Shown here piece after piece: positions 27,871-38,223 of a stretch of 64,000 nt of DNA (position 1 is the first letter of the stretch; each line of letters starts with the position of its first letter). Source of the DNA: Anaeromyces robustus (lineage: Eukaryota; Neocallimastigomycota; Neocallimastigomycetes; Neocallimastigales; Neocallimastigaceae); assembly GCA_002104895.1 (NCBI GenBank), contig MCFG01000035.1, forward strand, positions 131,501-195,500, given 5' to 3'. The notes under the pieces were generated by a model. The model ran no database searches. It had not been told where the DNA came from and saw only the letters and a list, made by a program, of their open reading frames with translations. The position numbers and the translations under genes are program-made.

Positions 27871-28370
27871 CTTTAATTTCTCTTTCTTTCATATTTCTTA
27901 ATAATTTATTTTATTCTATTTTTATTCTTTATTCTTTATTCTTTATTATTATTATTATATTTTATTTTAATTTTAATTGTTTTATTTAGATTTGTTTTTT
28001 TTTATATTGTAAAAAAAAAAAAAAAAAAAAAAATCTTTAATTTATGCTTTGCTTAAATTAAATTAATAATAAGATATATAAATTATTATTATTATTATTA
28101 TTATTATTATAATTATTATTTTTTATAATTTTTATAATAATTATTATATTTTATAATATTTTGTTTATATGTTTATATATAATATATATAATATATATAT
28201 TAAAAAGAAAAAAAGATAGATGATTAAATAGTGTATGCTGTGTATATTTAAATATATATATATTTATTTATAATAGTATATTTAAATATATATATAATTT
28301 TATATATACATATATATATATATACAAAATTAAAAAAAATATTTATTTATTTATTGATTGATTGATTGAT
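26615..28370. other. Intergenic between convergent ANKRD13-like and ankyrin genes
   Basis: The two genes point at each other. The gap holds poly(A) runs (26879-26935 and 27141-27168), the 60-bp minisatellite, a poly(T) run of about 30 near 27841, ATT runs and AT runs. No coding sequence or RNA gene was recognised. Confidence 0.7.
27346..27595. repeat. 60-bp minisatellite, about four copies
   Basis: A 60-base unit beginning TAATAATAGATTAAATATAG is repeated about four times with no visible differences (27361, 27421, 27481, 27541), plus partial edges. Since 60 is divisible by three, one minus-strand frame stays open and gives a 20-residue repeat (INNYYILFLYLIYYYLYIYL); composition argues against a real protein. 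Confidence 0.95.
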
Positions 28371-31300
28371 TTATATAGGAAGATGAGAAGTAAAATAATG
28401 TGAAGTATAATTTTGTGTTGAATAGGTATAAAGGTTTAAACGATTTAAGGTAGTAGAAGGAGAATTAGTAGTAGTATTAGAAGGAGAAGATGTATTTAAA
28501 GAGGTACAATGATGTAAATGAAGATGATTTAAATTTGAATTAGATGAATTGGTTGTTGAATTAATTGTTGATGATGTTGTTCGTGTTGATGTAATGGATG
28601 ATGGTGTTAAAGTTGGTGTTGTTGATTTTTTAAAAAATCTTAAATTATGATAAGAATTAGTATTTGAATTTGAATATAAACTTGAATTAAGAAAAGAAGA
28701 ATAGGTAGAAGAATAGGTAGAAGTAGTAGTATAAGGACATGTTTCTAAAATAATTTCTTTACTTTTACCTTTTTCTTTTTCTAATTCCAAATCCATAATT
28801 TTTCCTTTCATCTCCCTTTTATTACTAATGTTTTTGGTATTTGTATTCATATTAAAATTAGTATTAATACTATTATGATGATGACTACTTTTATTATCAT
28901 TATAATTACCATTATCATTATCATTATCATTATCACTATTTTTATTTTTATTCTTTTTTATTAAATCTATTTGATCTTTTAAATAATTTATGATAGATGT
29001 TCTAGAATTTTTTGTAGCATAAGTTATAGCATCATATTGACGATCATCTTTAACTTCTAAATTAGCATGATGTTCTACTAAATATTGAACAATAGATAAT
29101 TTACCATGACTTGAAGCAATCATTAATGGTGTTGAACCATTATTATCTCGAACATCAATATTGGCTCCATGTTCCACTAAACATTGTACCGTTTCTAAAT
29201 TACCATTTTCTACTGCATAATGTAATCCAGCATGACCATAGATATCTTTTTCATTTACTTGAGCTCCATATTCCACTAAACATCGTACTATATCAAAATT
29301 TCGACTGCGTGATGCAAATATTAATGGTGAAAAACCATAAATATTTTTTTCATTAACATTACTTTTAAAATTAATACTACTATTATCAACATTAGATTTC
29401 GTATTAATATTATTCTTATTGTCTTCATTTTCTTTCTTTCTATTATTTCCTTTTTCTGTTTTTGTTTCTGTTTTTGTTTCTGTTTCTATTTCTATTTCTG
29501 TTTCCGTTTCTATTTTTTTATTTGTTTTCATTAACATTTCGGCTTCTTCTTCTTTTTCATTATCCAATATTATTTTTAAAAGATTTAAATTATCATGTAC
29601 TGTCACAGAAGCATAATGAAGTACTGTATTTCCTTCTTTATCTTTTAAATGAGTAGAAGCTCCATGATTTAAAAAATATAATACCATAGCAACATCTTCA
29701 TTTCTAGCAGCATACATTAATGGAGTTATACCATTTTTATCTTGATCATTAATTTCAGCTTCCGCTTCAACTAAATATTTTACAATATCTAATTTTTGAA
29801 ATTTAGTTGATACAATTAAAGGTGAATCTCCATGACTATTTTTTTCATTTTTATCTGCTCCGTGTTCTATCAAACATTGAACCATTCCAAGATTTCCCTT
29901 ACGTGCCGCATAAACTAAATAAGTATGACCAAACTTTATTTTTTTCTTTATATTAGCTCCATGATCAATAAGATAACTAACAATATTCATTTGGTCATTT
30001 TCTAATGCAATTAATAATGCTGTATTACCATCATTATCTTTTTCATTAACATTTGCTCCTGCTTCTACAATAGCTTTCACCATAAATTCATTACCTTTTT
30101 TAGATGCATACATAAGTGTAGTACGACCATAAAAATCCTTTTCATTAAGATTAACACCACGTTCAATAAGAGATGTTAATAAATGAGTATTTTCATTAAT
30201 AAGAGCATAAGTTAACAAAGTAATACCATTAAAACATTTAAAGGTTTCATCAATCTCTGCCCCCTTTTCTACTAAATATTCCATTATATCATTATAACCT
30301 TCATTATTAGCCATATTTAATGCAGTTTCATCAAAACGATTTTTATAATTAACATTTGCACCTTCATTTACTAAAAATTTAACAATATTAAAATGACCGT
30401 TTTTGGTGGCATACATCAATGCTGTATAGCCATCATTATTTTTAGCATTAACTGTGGCACCATTTTTAACCAATAAAGTAACAATATCTAATGAACCTTG
30501 TTGTGAAGAATGCATTAATGCTGTAGTACTATAACCATCTTGATCATTCACATTAACCTGATGTTCAATTAAACTTTCAATTATTTCTAAATATCCTCCC
30601 TTCGCAGCATATATTAATACTGTATAACCATATTTATCTTTTTCATTGACATTGGCACCATGTTCTATAAGACATTTTGCAATAGATAAATTCTTATTTT
30701 TAATAGAATACATTAATGGGGTATAACAATTATTATCGGGTTCATTAACATTTGCTCCATGTTCTACTAAATAGGTTACTGTATCTATATTTTTATATTT
30801 TATAGCTTGCATTAATGCTGTGTTACCATATCGATCCTTTTTATTAATATTATCATCATTACGTAAGAGACATTGTATAAGTTTTAAATTTTCGTTTTGA
30901 AGAGCATAAGTAAATGGAGAATGACCATCTTTGCCTTTTTCATATATATCTGCACCATGTTCTATTAAATAATTAACCATTGAATAATGTTTACTTTGAA
31001 TAGCATACATTAAAGAGGTATTTCCATAAACATCTTTATTATTTATATTAATACCTCGATCAAGAAGCATCTTTAAAATAGATATATCACCAATATTTGC
31101 AGAATATGTTATTACATTATATCCCGATTTATCTTTCTCATTAATATTTGCACCTTTTTCAATTAAATATTTAATAATATTTAAATTTCTATATTCTAGA
31201 GCATAAGTCAAAGCAGAATAGCCACGTTTATCCTTTGCACTTATATCAACGCTATCATTATTATTGTTATTATTTTTAGTGTTGATATCAGTATTGTTGT

Positions 31301-32912
31301 CATTGGTGACTCTTTTACTTTCACTTTCAATTACATCTTTATTTTCATTTATATTTTTACCTTTTTCTACAATAAATTTTACAAGATCTAATTGATTATA
31401 AAGGGAAGCAAACATAAGACAAGTAAATCCATCATCATCCTTTTCATGAACATTACCACCGTGATAAATCAAATATTCTATAATTTTTAAATAAATCGTT
31501 TCAGATTTATTACGATTAGTAAGAGCATGATAAAGTACAGTATGACCATTTTTATCCTTTTCATTAATCATGGCACCTTTTTCAATCAAGTATTTAAGCG
31601 CATCAAAATTTTTTGATTCTGAAGCATAAATTAATGGGGTATATTCATTATTATCTTTAGCATTGATGTCAGCACCATGTTCAATTAAAGTAATTAAATA
31701 ATCCATTGATTTTTGTTGCTGTATAGCATACATTAATGCTGATATTCCATTTGAATTTTTAATATTAATGTCTGCATTATGATCAATTAAATATTGAAAT
31801 ATCTTTAACTTTTCTTGATCAAATATATCAATGGTACTTTTACTTTGTGGATTATTATTACTTATTCTATAGGATAAATAATTTTTATTACAATTACTAT
31901 TATTAAAACAATAAATATTATTATGATTAAAATTAAAGTTGTTACAAGAAGTACATTCACGTTGAATATTTCTTTTATAATTGTCATAATCTATTTTATT
32001 ATTCTTGATATTTGTTATTAATGCTGTATTTCCTTGACTATCAATTGTATTTATATTTGCTTTATGCTCCACAATACATTGTACCATATCCAATTGATTT
32101 TCTAAAATTGCCATAATTAGAATGGGCATAGCATTTTCATTTAATAAATTGGCATTTACACCATTATTAAGAAGTATTTTAATAGGAAGATATTTATTAT
32201 GACTAATAAATTGACAAATAAAAGTTTCTTTTTTAATAATATGGAAAAGGGTATCTTTAGGATTAAAAGTTAAAAGTACTTCTATAAGGTCAAAATGAGA
32301 TGTATTAAGATTTGAAATTTCCATTGTAGAATCAATAACAATTTTATTAATTTCATATTGTATAAGTTGATTGATTTGTTGTGTTGACAAAGGTTTTCTA
32401 TATTTTCCAAAACTAAGTAAATTAATTATAAATAAATTATCAAAAATGAGAGTTTTGAAAATAGTTTTTATTTTGGAAATACTTTCCTGATTATTTTCCT
32501 CTATTAAATAGTTTAATAAATTTTTATTAAATCTATTTTTATGATTGATATCTATGCCATGGTATAAAAGAAAACGTAACGCTTTTTTATTTAATAATTT
32601 TTTGGTATATAAATTTAAAAGTAGATTATCACCTTTATGATTTAAAAAATTGATATTTGCTTTTTTCTTTATTATTAAATCATTGGCCGCTGAAAAATTT
32701 TGTTTTTCTATTGCCACATATAAAGGAATTTTTCCATTAATAAATTCATAATTGACATTATCATATTGCTTAATTATAGATTGAATAATATCTTTTGAAA
32801 CATTATTATCTAAAGCAAAAGTTAAAGCATCAAATGAATTGGTTTTTTTCAAGGGTATAGTATTAAATTTTCTATTATATGAATTTTGATTAGGATCATC
32901 TATTTTTAACAT
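28371..32912 (-). CDS. Giant ankyrin-repeat protein, 1513 aa
   Basis: A single uninterrupted frame from ATG at 32912 to the stop at 28371. Roughly 25-30 ankyrin units of 33 residues fill residues about 25-1310, with many near-consensus copies such as GYTALMYATKNGHFNIVKFL and VNEGANVNYKN. The array is broken by an Asn/Cys-rich insert (about 312-355), a charged Asn-rich insert near 525-550, and an E/T/K-rich insert (about 1125-1165). The tail from about 1317 is low-complexity Asn, Ser and Thr. There is no signal peptide and no transmembrane segment. Ankyrin arrays bind other proteins; the partner is unknown. Expanded ankyrin families are common in gut fungi. The gene is divergent from the ankyrin gene at 33689, with 776 bases between starts. 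The absence of introns contrasts with the housekeeping genes in this window. Confidence 0.9.
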   Translation of the reverse strand: MLKIDDPNQNSYNRKFNTIPLKKTNSFDALTFALDNNVSKDIIQSIIKQYDNVNYEFINGKIPLYVAIEKQNFSAANDLIIKKKANINFLNHKGDNLLLNLYTKKLLNKKALRFLLYHGIDINHKNRFNKNLLNYLIEENNQESISKIKTIFKTLIFDNLFIINLLSFGKYRKPLSTQQINQLIQYEINKIVIDSTMEISNLNTSHFDLIEVLLTFNPKDTLFHIIKKETFICQFISHNKYLPIKILLNNGVNANLLNENAMPILIMAILENQLDMVQCIVEHKANINTIDSQGNTALITNIKNNKIDYDNYKRNIQRECTSCNNFNFNHNNIYCFNNSNCNKNYLSYRISNNNPQSKSTIDIFDQEKLKIFQYLIDHNADINIKNSNGISALMYAIQQQKSMDYLITLIEHGADINAKDNNEYTPLIYASESKNFDALKYLIEKGAMINEKDKNGHTVLYHALTNRNKSETIYLKIIEYLIYHGGNVHEKDDDGFTCLMFASLYNQLDLVKFIVEKGKNINENKDVIESESKRVTNDNNTDINTKNNNNNNDSVDISAKDKRGYSALTYALEYRNLNIIKYLIEKGANINEKDKSGYNVITYSANIGDISILKMLLDRGININNKDVYGNTSLMYAIQSKHYSMVNYLIEHGADIYEKGKDGHSPFTYALQNENLKLIQCLLRNDDNINKKDRYGNTALMQAIKYKNIDTVTYLVEHGANVNEPDNNCYTPLMYSIKNKNLSIAKCLIEHGANVNEKDKYGYTVLIYAAKGGYLEIIESLIEHQVNVNDQDGYSTTALMHSSQQGSLDIVTLLVKNGATVNAKNNDGYTALMYATKNGHFNIVKFLVNEGANVNYKNRFDETALNMANNEGYNDIMEYLVEKGAEIDETFKCFNGITLLTYALINENTHLLTSLIERGVNLNEKDFYGRTTLMYASKKGNEFMVKAIVEAGANVNEKDNDGNTALLIALENDQMNIVSYLIDHGANIKKKIKFGHTYLVYAARKGNLGMVQCLIEHGADKNEKNSHGDSPLIVSTKFQKLDIVKYLVEAEAEINDQDKNGITPLMYAARNEDVAMVLYFLNHGASTHLKDKEGNTVLHYASVTVHDNLNLLKIILDNEKEEEAEMLMKTNKKIETETEIEIETETKTETKTEKGNNRKKENEDNKNNINTKSNVDNSSINFKSNVNEKNIYGFSPLIFASRSRNFDIVRCLVEYGAQVNEKDIYGHAGLHYAVENGNLETVQCLVEHGANIDVRDNNGSTPLMIASSHGKLSIVQYLVEHHANLEVKDDRQYDAITYATKNSRTSIINYLKDQIDLIKKNKNKNSDNDNDNDNGNYNDNKSSHHHNSINTNFNMNTNTKNISNKREMKGKIMDLELEKEKGKSKEIILETCPYTTTSTYSSTYSSFLNSSLYSNSNTNSYHNLRFFKKSTTPTLTPSSITSTRTTSSTINSTTNSSNSNLNHLHLHHCTSLNTSSPSNTTTNSPSTTLNRLNLYTYSTQNYTSHYFTSHLPI

Positions 32913-32997
32913 TATTATATTAAAATATATATATTTAATTATTAATTAAAAAAGAAAAAAAAATAAATATTTTTTTTCTTTTTTCTTTTTTCTTTTT

Positions 32998-33029
<32 letters not shown>

Positions 33030-33688
33030 GTTAATATTTATGTTAATAATATTATCATTTAATCATAAAATTTGTTTCTTCAAAGATTATTATTTTTTTT
33101 TTTTGACATTATTTATTTTAAAATAAAATATAAATAATAACTTATTTATTTATTAATATTTAAGTTTTCTAATAGAAAATTAATATAATAAAAATTATAT
33201 ATTTATATATAAATATATAAATATCATAAATAATTAGTAATACTACATTATATTAAAATATATTTTTTTCTATATACAAAATATGCATAATTAAATATCG
33301 ATATTATTAAATAATATATAATATATTAATAATTTAATTATTTAATTATTCATAATATATTAAATATATAATTATTTAAATTATGTATTATTTTTTATAT
33401 ATTAATTATTATAAAGTTTTTTAACTTTTTTTTTAATATAATTTTATTTTTTATTCCTTGATGTTTTTTGGAAATTTTATTTCTTTAAAAATTGTTTTTT
33501 TTTAAAAAAAAAAAAAAAATGAAAAAATAAAGATAAAAAAAAAAAAAAAAAAAATAAAAGGAATAAAAAAAAAGGAAAAAAAGCATCATAACAATGTCAA
33601 ATAAACTAAAAATAATAATAAATAATGGTGATAATTTATAGTACATAACATAAAAATAAATAAAAACTATATATATTATATAATATAA
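32913..33688. promoter_or_regulatory. Divergent intergenic region between two ankyrin genes
   Basis: 776 bases between two starts facing away from each other; it must contain both promoters and 5' UTRs. It contains poly(T)/CTTTTT runs on the left and poly(A) on the right, so both genes are preceded by A-rich leaders on their own sense strand. No specific transcription-factor site can be named. Confidence 0.45.
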
Positions 33689-35371
33689 ATGGAAATGGAA
33701 ACTGAAAATTATAATGAAAAGGTTATTGATATTATTAAAAGTAATGACTTGGATAATTTAAATATATTTATAACAAAGTATTATGAAAAAATTGATTTTA
33801 ATAATAATTTTTATAAAATATGTTTAAACAACAATAATATAGAAGCATTAAAAACTTTATGTGATAGAATTATGTTAAAGAGTGATAAACCAATATTATT
33901 AAAATATGTTGTTAATTGTGTACCAAACTTAATACTTTTTTTAATATTTAATTCAATATGGCATAGAAGATTGGAATGTTTTAAATTTTTTATAAATTAT
34001 TATATTTTTAATGTCGATTTCATTAAATATTTATTATTATTATATAAAAATAAAATAAAATTATCTAATAAAGAATTAAAAAATAAAATAGTTTCAAAAA
34101 TTAATGAGCTTAAAGATCATCATGATAATACTGTTTTATATTATGCTTATATGACTAAAAGTGAAAATATTGTTAAATATTTATTGAGTCTGGATGGTAT
34201 TGATATTAATGGAAAAAATGAAAAAAATAATAATACAATATTAATGTCAGCTGTGGAATTTGATGATAATAATATGATATATTATTTAGTTAATCATGGA
34301 GCTAATGTTAACATTAAAAACTCTTCCGGTTATACCCCTTTACTTAAAGAATGTGAATATAAAAATTATGACACAATAAAATTATTAATTGAAAAAGGAG
34401 GAGCCAATGTTAATATAGGAAATCCACAATTCAAAGAATTTTCAAATGATATATATGAAATACAATATTCTCATTTATATAATTTTCGATCCTACGATTT
34501 TAATAAAAATTATATAAATGAATTTACGAAGGATAAAAATGAATTTTTAATGACACCTTTATTTATGGCATGTTTATTTAAAGATGAATATTTAATTAAT
34601 TATTTAATTAAACATGGAGCAGACGTTAATCAACAAGGGAAAAATGGTAATACTCCATTAATTTTAATATATGATCAAAAAAATTTAATAGAATTATTTT
34701 TGAATCATGATGGAATTGATATTGATAAAGAAAATGATGAAGGATATACTTCATTAAGTAGAATATGTATTGAAGGAGGAGAAGAAAATGAAAAAGATGA
34801 AGAATTAATTAAATTATATATCGATCATGGAGCAAATATTAATAAAATATATAAAAATGGTTATACACTTTTAATGATGGCAAGTGAATCAGGAAATGAT
34901 TTTATCGTAGATAAATTAATTGATTATGGAGCTGATGTAAATGAAAGATCATCAAAAAATGGGAATACTATTTTATTAATGAATTGTGAAAAGGAAAATA
35001 TTAATAAAATAAAATATTTCATTCAACATGGAGCAGATGTTAATAAAGAAAATTTTATAACTAAAGATACTCCATTAATTATTGCATGTAAAAAAAATAA
35101 TATTTCTATAGTAAAATATTTAATTAAACATAGTGCCGATGTGAATAAACCTAATAATAGTAATGGTGATACTCCATTAATTATAGCATGTAAAAATCTT
35201 AATAATGATATTATTAAATATTTAATTAAACATAATGCTGAAATTAATATAGCAAATAATAAAAATGAAACTCCTATAAGAATTGTAAAAGATAATGAAA
35301 ATTTAAAAAAATACTTAATTAAACATGGACAAAAAAAGAATAAAAAAATTTTTATAAAATCTTTAATATAA
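33689..35371 (+). CDS. Ankyrin-repeat protein, 560 aa
   Basis: Intronless frame, ATG to TAA. The first 150 residues (MEMETENYNEKVIDIIKSND) are a helical, weakly ankyrin-like region. From about 148 there are some ten to twelve ankyrin units, e.g. NNTILMSAVEFDDNNMIYYL, VNHGANVNIKNSSGYTPLL, and near the end repeated DTPLIIACKKNNISIVKYLI and DTPLIIACKNLNNDIIKYLI, which are almost identical and suggest recent unit duplication. The tail is basic (GQKKNKKIFIKSLI). No signal peptide or membrane segment. The repeats resemble those of the neighbouring 1513-aa gene, so the pair may derive from one ancestor, but the N-terminal parts differ. Confidence 0.88.
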   Translation: MEMETENYNEKVIDIIKSNDLDNLNIFITKYYEKIDFNNNFYKICLNNNNIEALKTLCDRIMLKSDKPILLKYVVNCVPNLILFLIFNSIWHRRLECFKFFINYYIFNVDFIKYLLLLYKNKIKLSNKELKNKIVSKINELKDHHDNTVLYYAYMTKSENIVKYLLSLDGIDINGKNEKNNNTILMSAVEFDDNNMIYYLVNHGANVNIKNSSGYTPLLKECEYKNYDTIKLLIEKGGANVNIGNPQFKEFSNDIYEIQYSHLYNFRSYDFNKNYINEFTKDKNEFLMTPLFMACLFKDEYLINYLIKHGADVNQQGKNGNTPLILIYDQKNLIELFLNHDGIDIDKENDEGYTSLSRICIEGGEENEKDEELIKLYIDHGANINKIYKNGYTLLMMASESGNDFIVDKLIDYGADVNERSSKNGNTILLMNCEKENINKIKYFIQHGADVNKENFITKDTPLIIACKKNNISIVKYLIKHSADVNKPNNSNGDTPLIIACKNLNNDIIKYLIKHNAEINIANNKNETPIRIVKDNENLKKYLIKHGQKKNKKIFIKSLI

Positions 35372-36264
35372 ACACACACACACACATATATATATATATA
35401 AAGAAAAAGAAGAAAAAAGAATAATTATTTATAATAGCAATATCATAATCAGAATAATAAAAAGAAAAAGAAAAAGAAGTTATTCATCATAAAACTGTTC
35501 AATTTTATTATAGTTTTTAATACTAATAAATTATTCTTTTTTTTTTTTTTATAAATTATTATTAATTATTATAATAGAAGATAAATATAAATAAACTATT
35601 TATTATAAATAAAATAGTATAAAAAATATTAAATGGTTAATTAATAATTATTTAGTTTTTACTTTTTATCTTAATTATATTTTATACCTATCTCAGATTA
35701 TATATATATATATATTTTTAAAAAAAAAAAATTAATACAAAATAAAATTAAATTGTGTAACCTATTTCCATATTTCATATGGTCTAAAGTACTAAGAAAC
35801 ATTATAATTAATATATAATATAGTATATTTATTTTAAATTTCCATTTATATATTTTTATTATTAGTTTCCTTTTTTTTTTTTATTTAATCCATCTTTTTT
35901 ATAATTGACAAATGACAAGTATGTAATATATGTTTATATAAAAAAATATATTTTATATATAATAAATTAAATTAATGTAAAAAAAAAAAAAAGGAATATT
36001 TAAAAATAATAAAAGTTAATTTATAATTTCATTTTTTTTTAAATATAATTATTATATTATCGAATTAGTTTAAATTGTCAAAATATTTTAAATTGTAAAA
36101 AATATTGTTTTTCTTAAAAAAATTTAAAAAAAAATTAATAATAACAATAGTAAGTAAATAAAAAGTTGTTTTTTTCTTTGTTTGTTTTGTTTTGCTTAGT
36201 TATTTTTTTAAAGAATAATTTAATTTACTTAATACTTTAAAAAAAAAAAAAAATTATATATAAC
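35372..36264. other. Intergenic, ankyrin gene to P-loop gene
   Basis: About 890 bases of A/T-rich DNA starting with CA and TA dinucleotide runs just after the ankyrin stop, then poly(A/T). The sequence before the P-loop ATG at 36265 is poly(A) plus ATATATAAC, like other starts here. No gene was seen. Confidence 0.65.
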
Positions 36265-36798
36265 ATGAAAAAACTATGTAGTATTATTGTTTGTGGACCA
36301 GCAGTAGGAAAAACTTATTTATCAAAAAAGGATTCAAGATTTATAGATTTGGATAGTATAAAAGCAAAATATAAATATGGTATAAGTGATGAAGTAAGTG
36401 ATGAGGATTTTGAAAAAAATAAAAGTAATAGAGGTGAAATTGTTAATCATGATTCATTTGATTATGTTCTTAATATATTAAAAAGGGAAATTCAGTTGAA
36501 AGAAGAAGAAACAGGGAAAATAATATTATTATCTTATAATAAAGATTTATTAAATTATATAAATAATAATAATATAGAATATTGTCTTGTTTATCCAAAA
36601 TTAGAATCAAGAATAGAATATATTCAAAGAATGAAACAAAGAAATAATAATGAAAAATTTATAGAAGCAATGACCAATGAAAATAGTTGGAAACGTTTTT
36701 ATATTGAAAATAGTAATGATACTAAACCTAAATATAAAATAGAATTAAAAGAAGGTCAATATTTATCTGATATTATAAATCAACTATTTATTGAATAA
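36265..36798 (+). CDS. Small P-loop nucleotide kinase-like protein, possible horizontal transfer
   Basis: 177 aa, intronless. The N-terminus KLCSIIVCGPAVGKTYLSKK is a Walker A region after a beta strand; then RFIDLDSIKAKY, a hydrophobic strand IILLSYNKDLL, a strand CLVYPKLESRIEYIQRMKQR with LID-like basic residues, and KIELKEGQYLSDII at the C-terminus. This order resembles small kinase-like P-loop proteins of 160-180 aa known from Firmicutes and their phages (recall of the family, not a search). The Walker A has three residues between the glycines (G-P-A-V-G-K-T) instead of four, which may alter nucleotide binding. The substrate is unknown; a nucleoside or nucleoside monophosphate is a guess. 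Base composition matches the host (A/T-rich), so any transfer is old. Confidence 0.72.
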   Translation: MKKLCSIIVCGPAVGKTYLSKKDSRFIDLDSIKAKYKYGISDEVSDEDFEKNKSNRGEIVNHDSFDYVLNILKREIQLKEEETGKIILLSYNKDLLNYINNNNIEYCLVYPKLESRIEYIQRMKQRNNNEKFIEAMTNENSWKRFYIENSNDTKPKYKIELKEGQYLSDIINQLFIE

Positions 36799-38223
36799 CC
36801 AAAAAAAAAATTGTAATATATATTAGACATTCATCTATATATAATATTTTATATATATATATATATATTAAACTTATTATATATATTATTTATATATTTT
36901 TTTTATTAATACTATTATTTATTCAAAAACAAAAATAAAATAAGCAAAAACACTTTATTAAAACAGTGTGTTATACTTTTTTTTTTTTTTTTTTTTTTTT
37001 CTTATAATAATTTTATTTTTATTATCATTTTATTTTTATTTTTATTTTTTTTGTTTTGTTTTTTGTTTGCATTTTTTATTTTTACTTTTATTTAAAAACA
37101 AAAGTAAAAATAAAAAATATATATACCAACATAATATATATAATATATAATAATTTATATTTAATACTATTATTATTATTACAAATATTATATTCATTTA
37201 AAAACTCTTAATATGTAATTTATTATTTATATTTTTGTTTTTATATATTATAAAAATTTTAAAAAAAAATTATAAATAATAATAAATTACATATTAATAT
37301 TAAAAAAAATAATAAAAAATAAAAAATAAAAAGATAAAACATCTTTTTTTAAAGTTAAAAAAGTTATATTTCTCTTTTTATTTTTATTATTATAATTATT
37401 ATAATTATTATATTAATATTGATTTTCTTCTTTTTTTTTTTCTAAAAAAAAAAATTATTTTGATTTTGCTATATTCACTAAGCAATAATAAAATAAAAAA
37501 ATAAGAAAAAATAATAATAATAAAAATTATAATAATAATATAAATATAAAAATACTATTTCTCTTTTTATTTTTATTATTATAATTATTATAATTATTAT
37601 ATTAATATTGATTTTCTTCTTTTTTTTTTTCTAAAAAAAAAAATTATTTTGATTTTGCTATATTCACTAAGCAATAATAAAATAAAAAAATAAGAAAAAA
37701 TAATAATAATAAAAATTATAATAATAATATAAATATAAAAATACTAATTCTTGTTTCTTACTTTTTTATTTAATAACTTTTTATTTATTTCTTATTTACT
37801 TTTTATTATTTTCGTTTTTTTGTTTTTTTGTTTTTTGTTTTTTTTTTTGTTTTTTTTTGTTTTTTGTTATTTTGTTGTTTGTTATTTTGTTTATTTGTTG
37901 TTTACTTTGAAATTTATAAGATTAAATTTTTTTTATACATTTACATTTATATATTTTTACATATAATTATATTATAAAATGTATATTTACTCTATTTTAA
38001 AATAATAAAAAAAATTTTTTTCTTTTTTTATTTGAAAAAAATATTTTTTATTTTTTATATAAATAAATTATTTATTGTTTATCTATAATTTATATATTAA
38101 AAATAAACAATAACATTTATTTATTTATCTATTTATTTATTTATTTTTTTTTTATTTTACTCTATTTTTTTTTTTTTAAATCTATTTTTAATAGATTTTT
38201 ATGATTAATTGGTGTCATTTGTT
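36799..38223. other. Intergenic with 189-bp tandem duplication
   Basis: Lies between the convergent P-loop and CotH genes. It holds AT runs, poly(T) and the exact 189-bp duplication. Phe-rich frames at 36968 and 37751 are T-run artefacts. Confidence 0.65.
37369..37746. repeat. Perfect-looking 189-bp tandem duplication
   Basis: Two adjacent copies (37369-37557 and 37558-37746), each starting TTTCTCTTTTTATTTTTATT and containing TTTTGCTATATTCACTAAGC. I see no differences, even in homopolymer lengths, so the duplication is very recent or is an assembly artefact. Confidence 0.9.

Noticed and set aside
36968-37966. Phe-rich frames at 36968 and 37751
   Set aside because: Poly(T) and TTTTG runs only.
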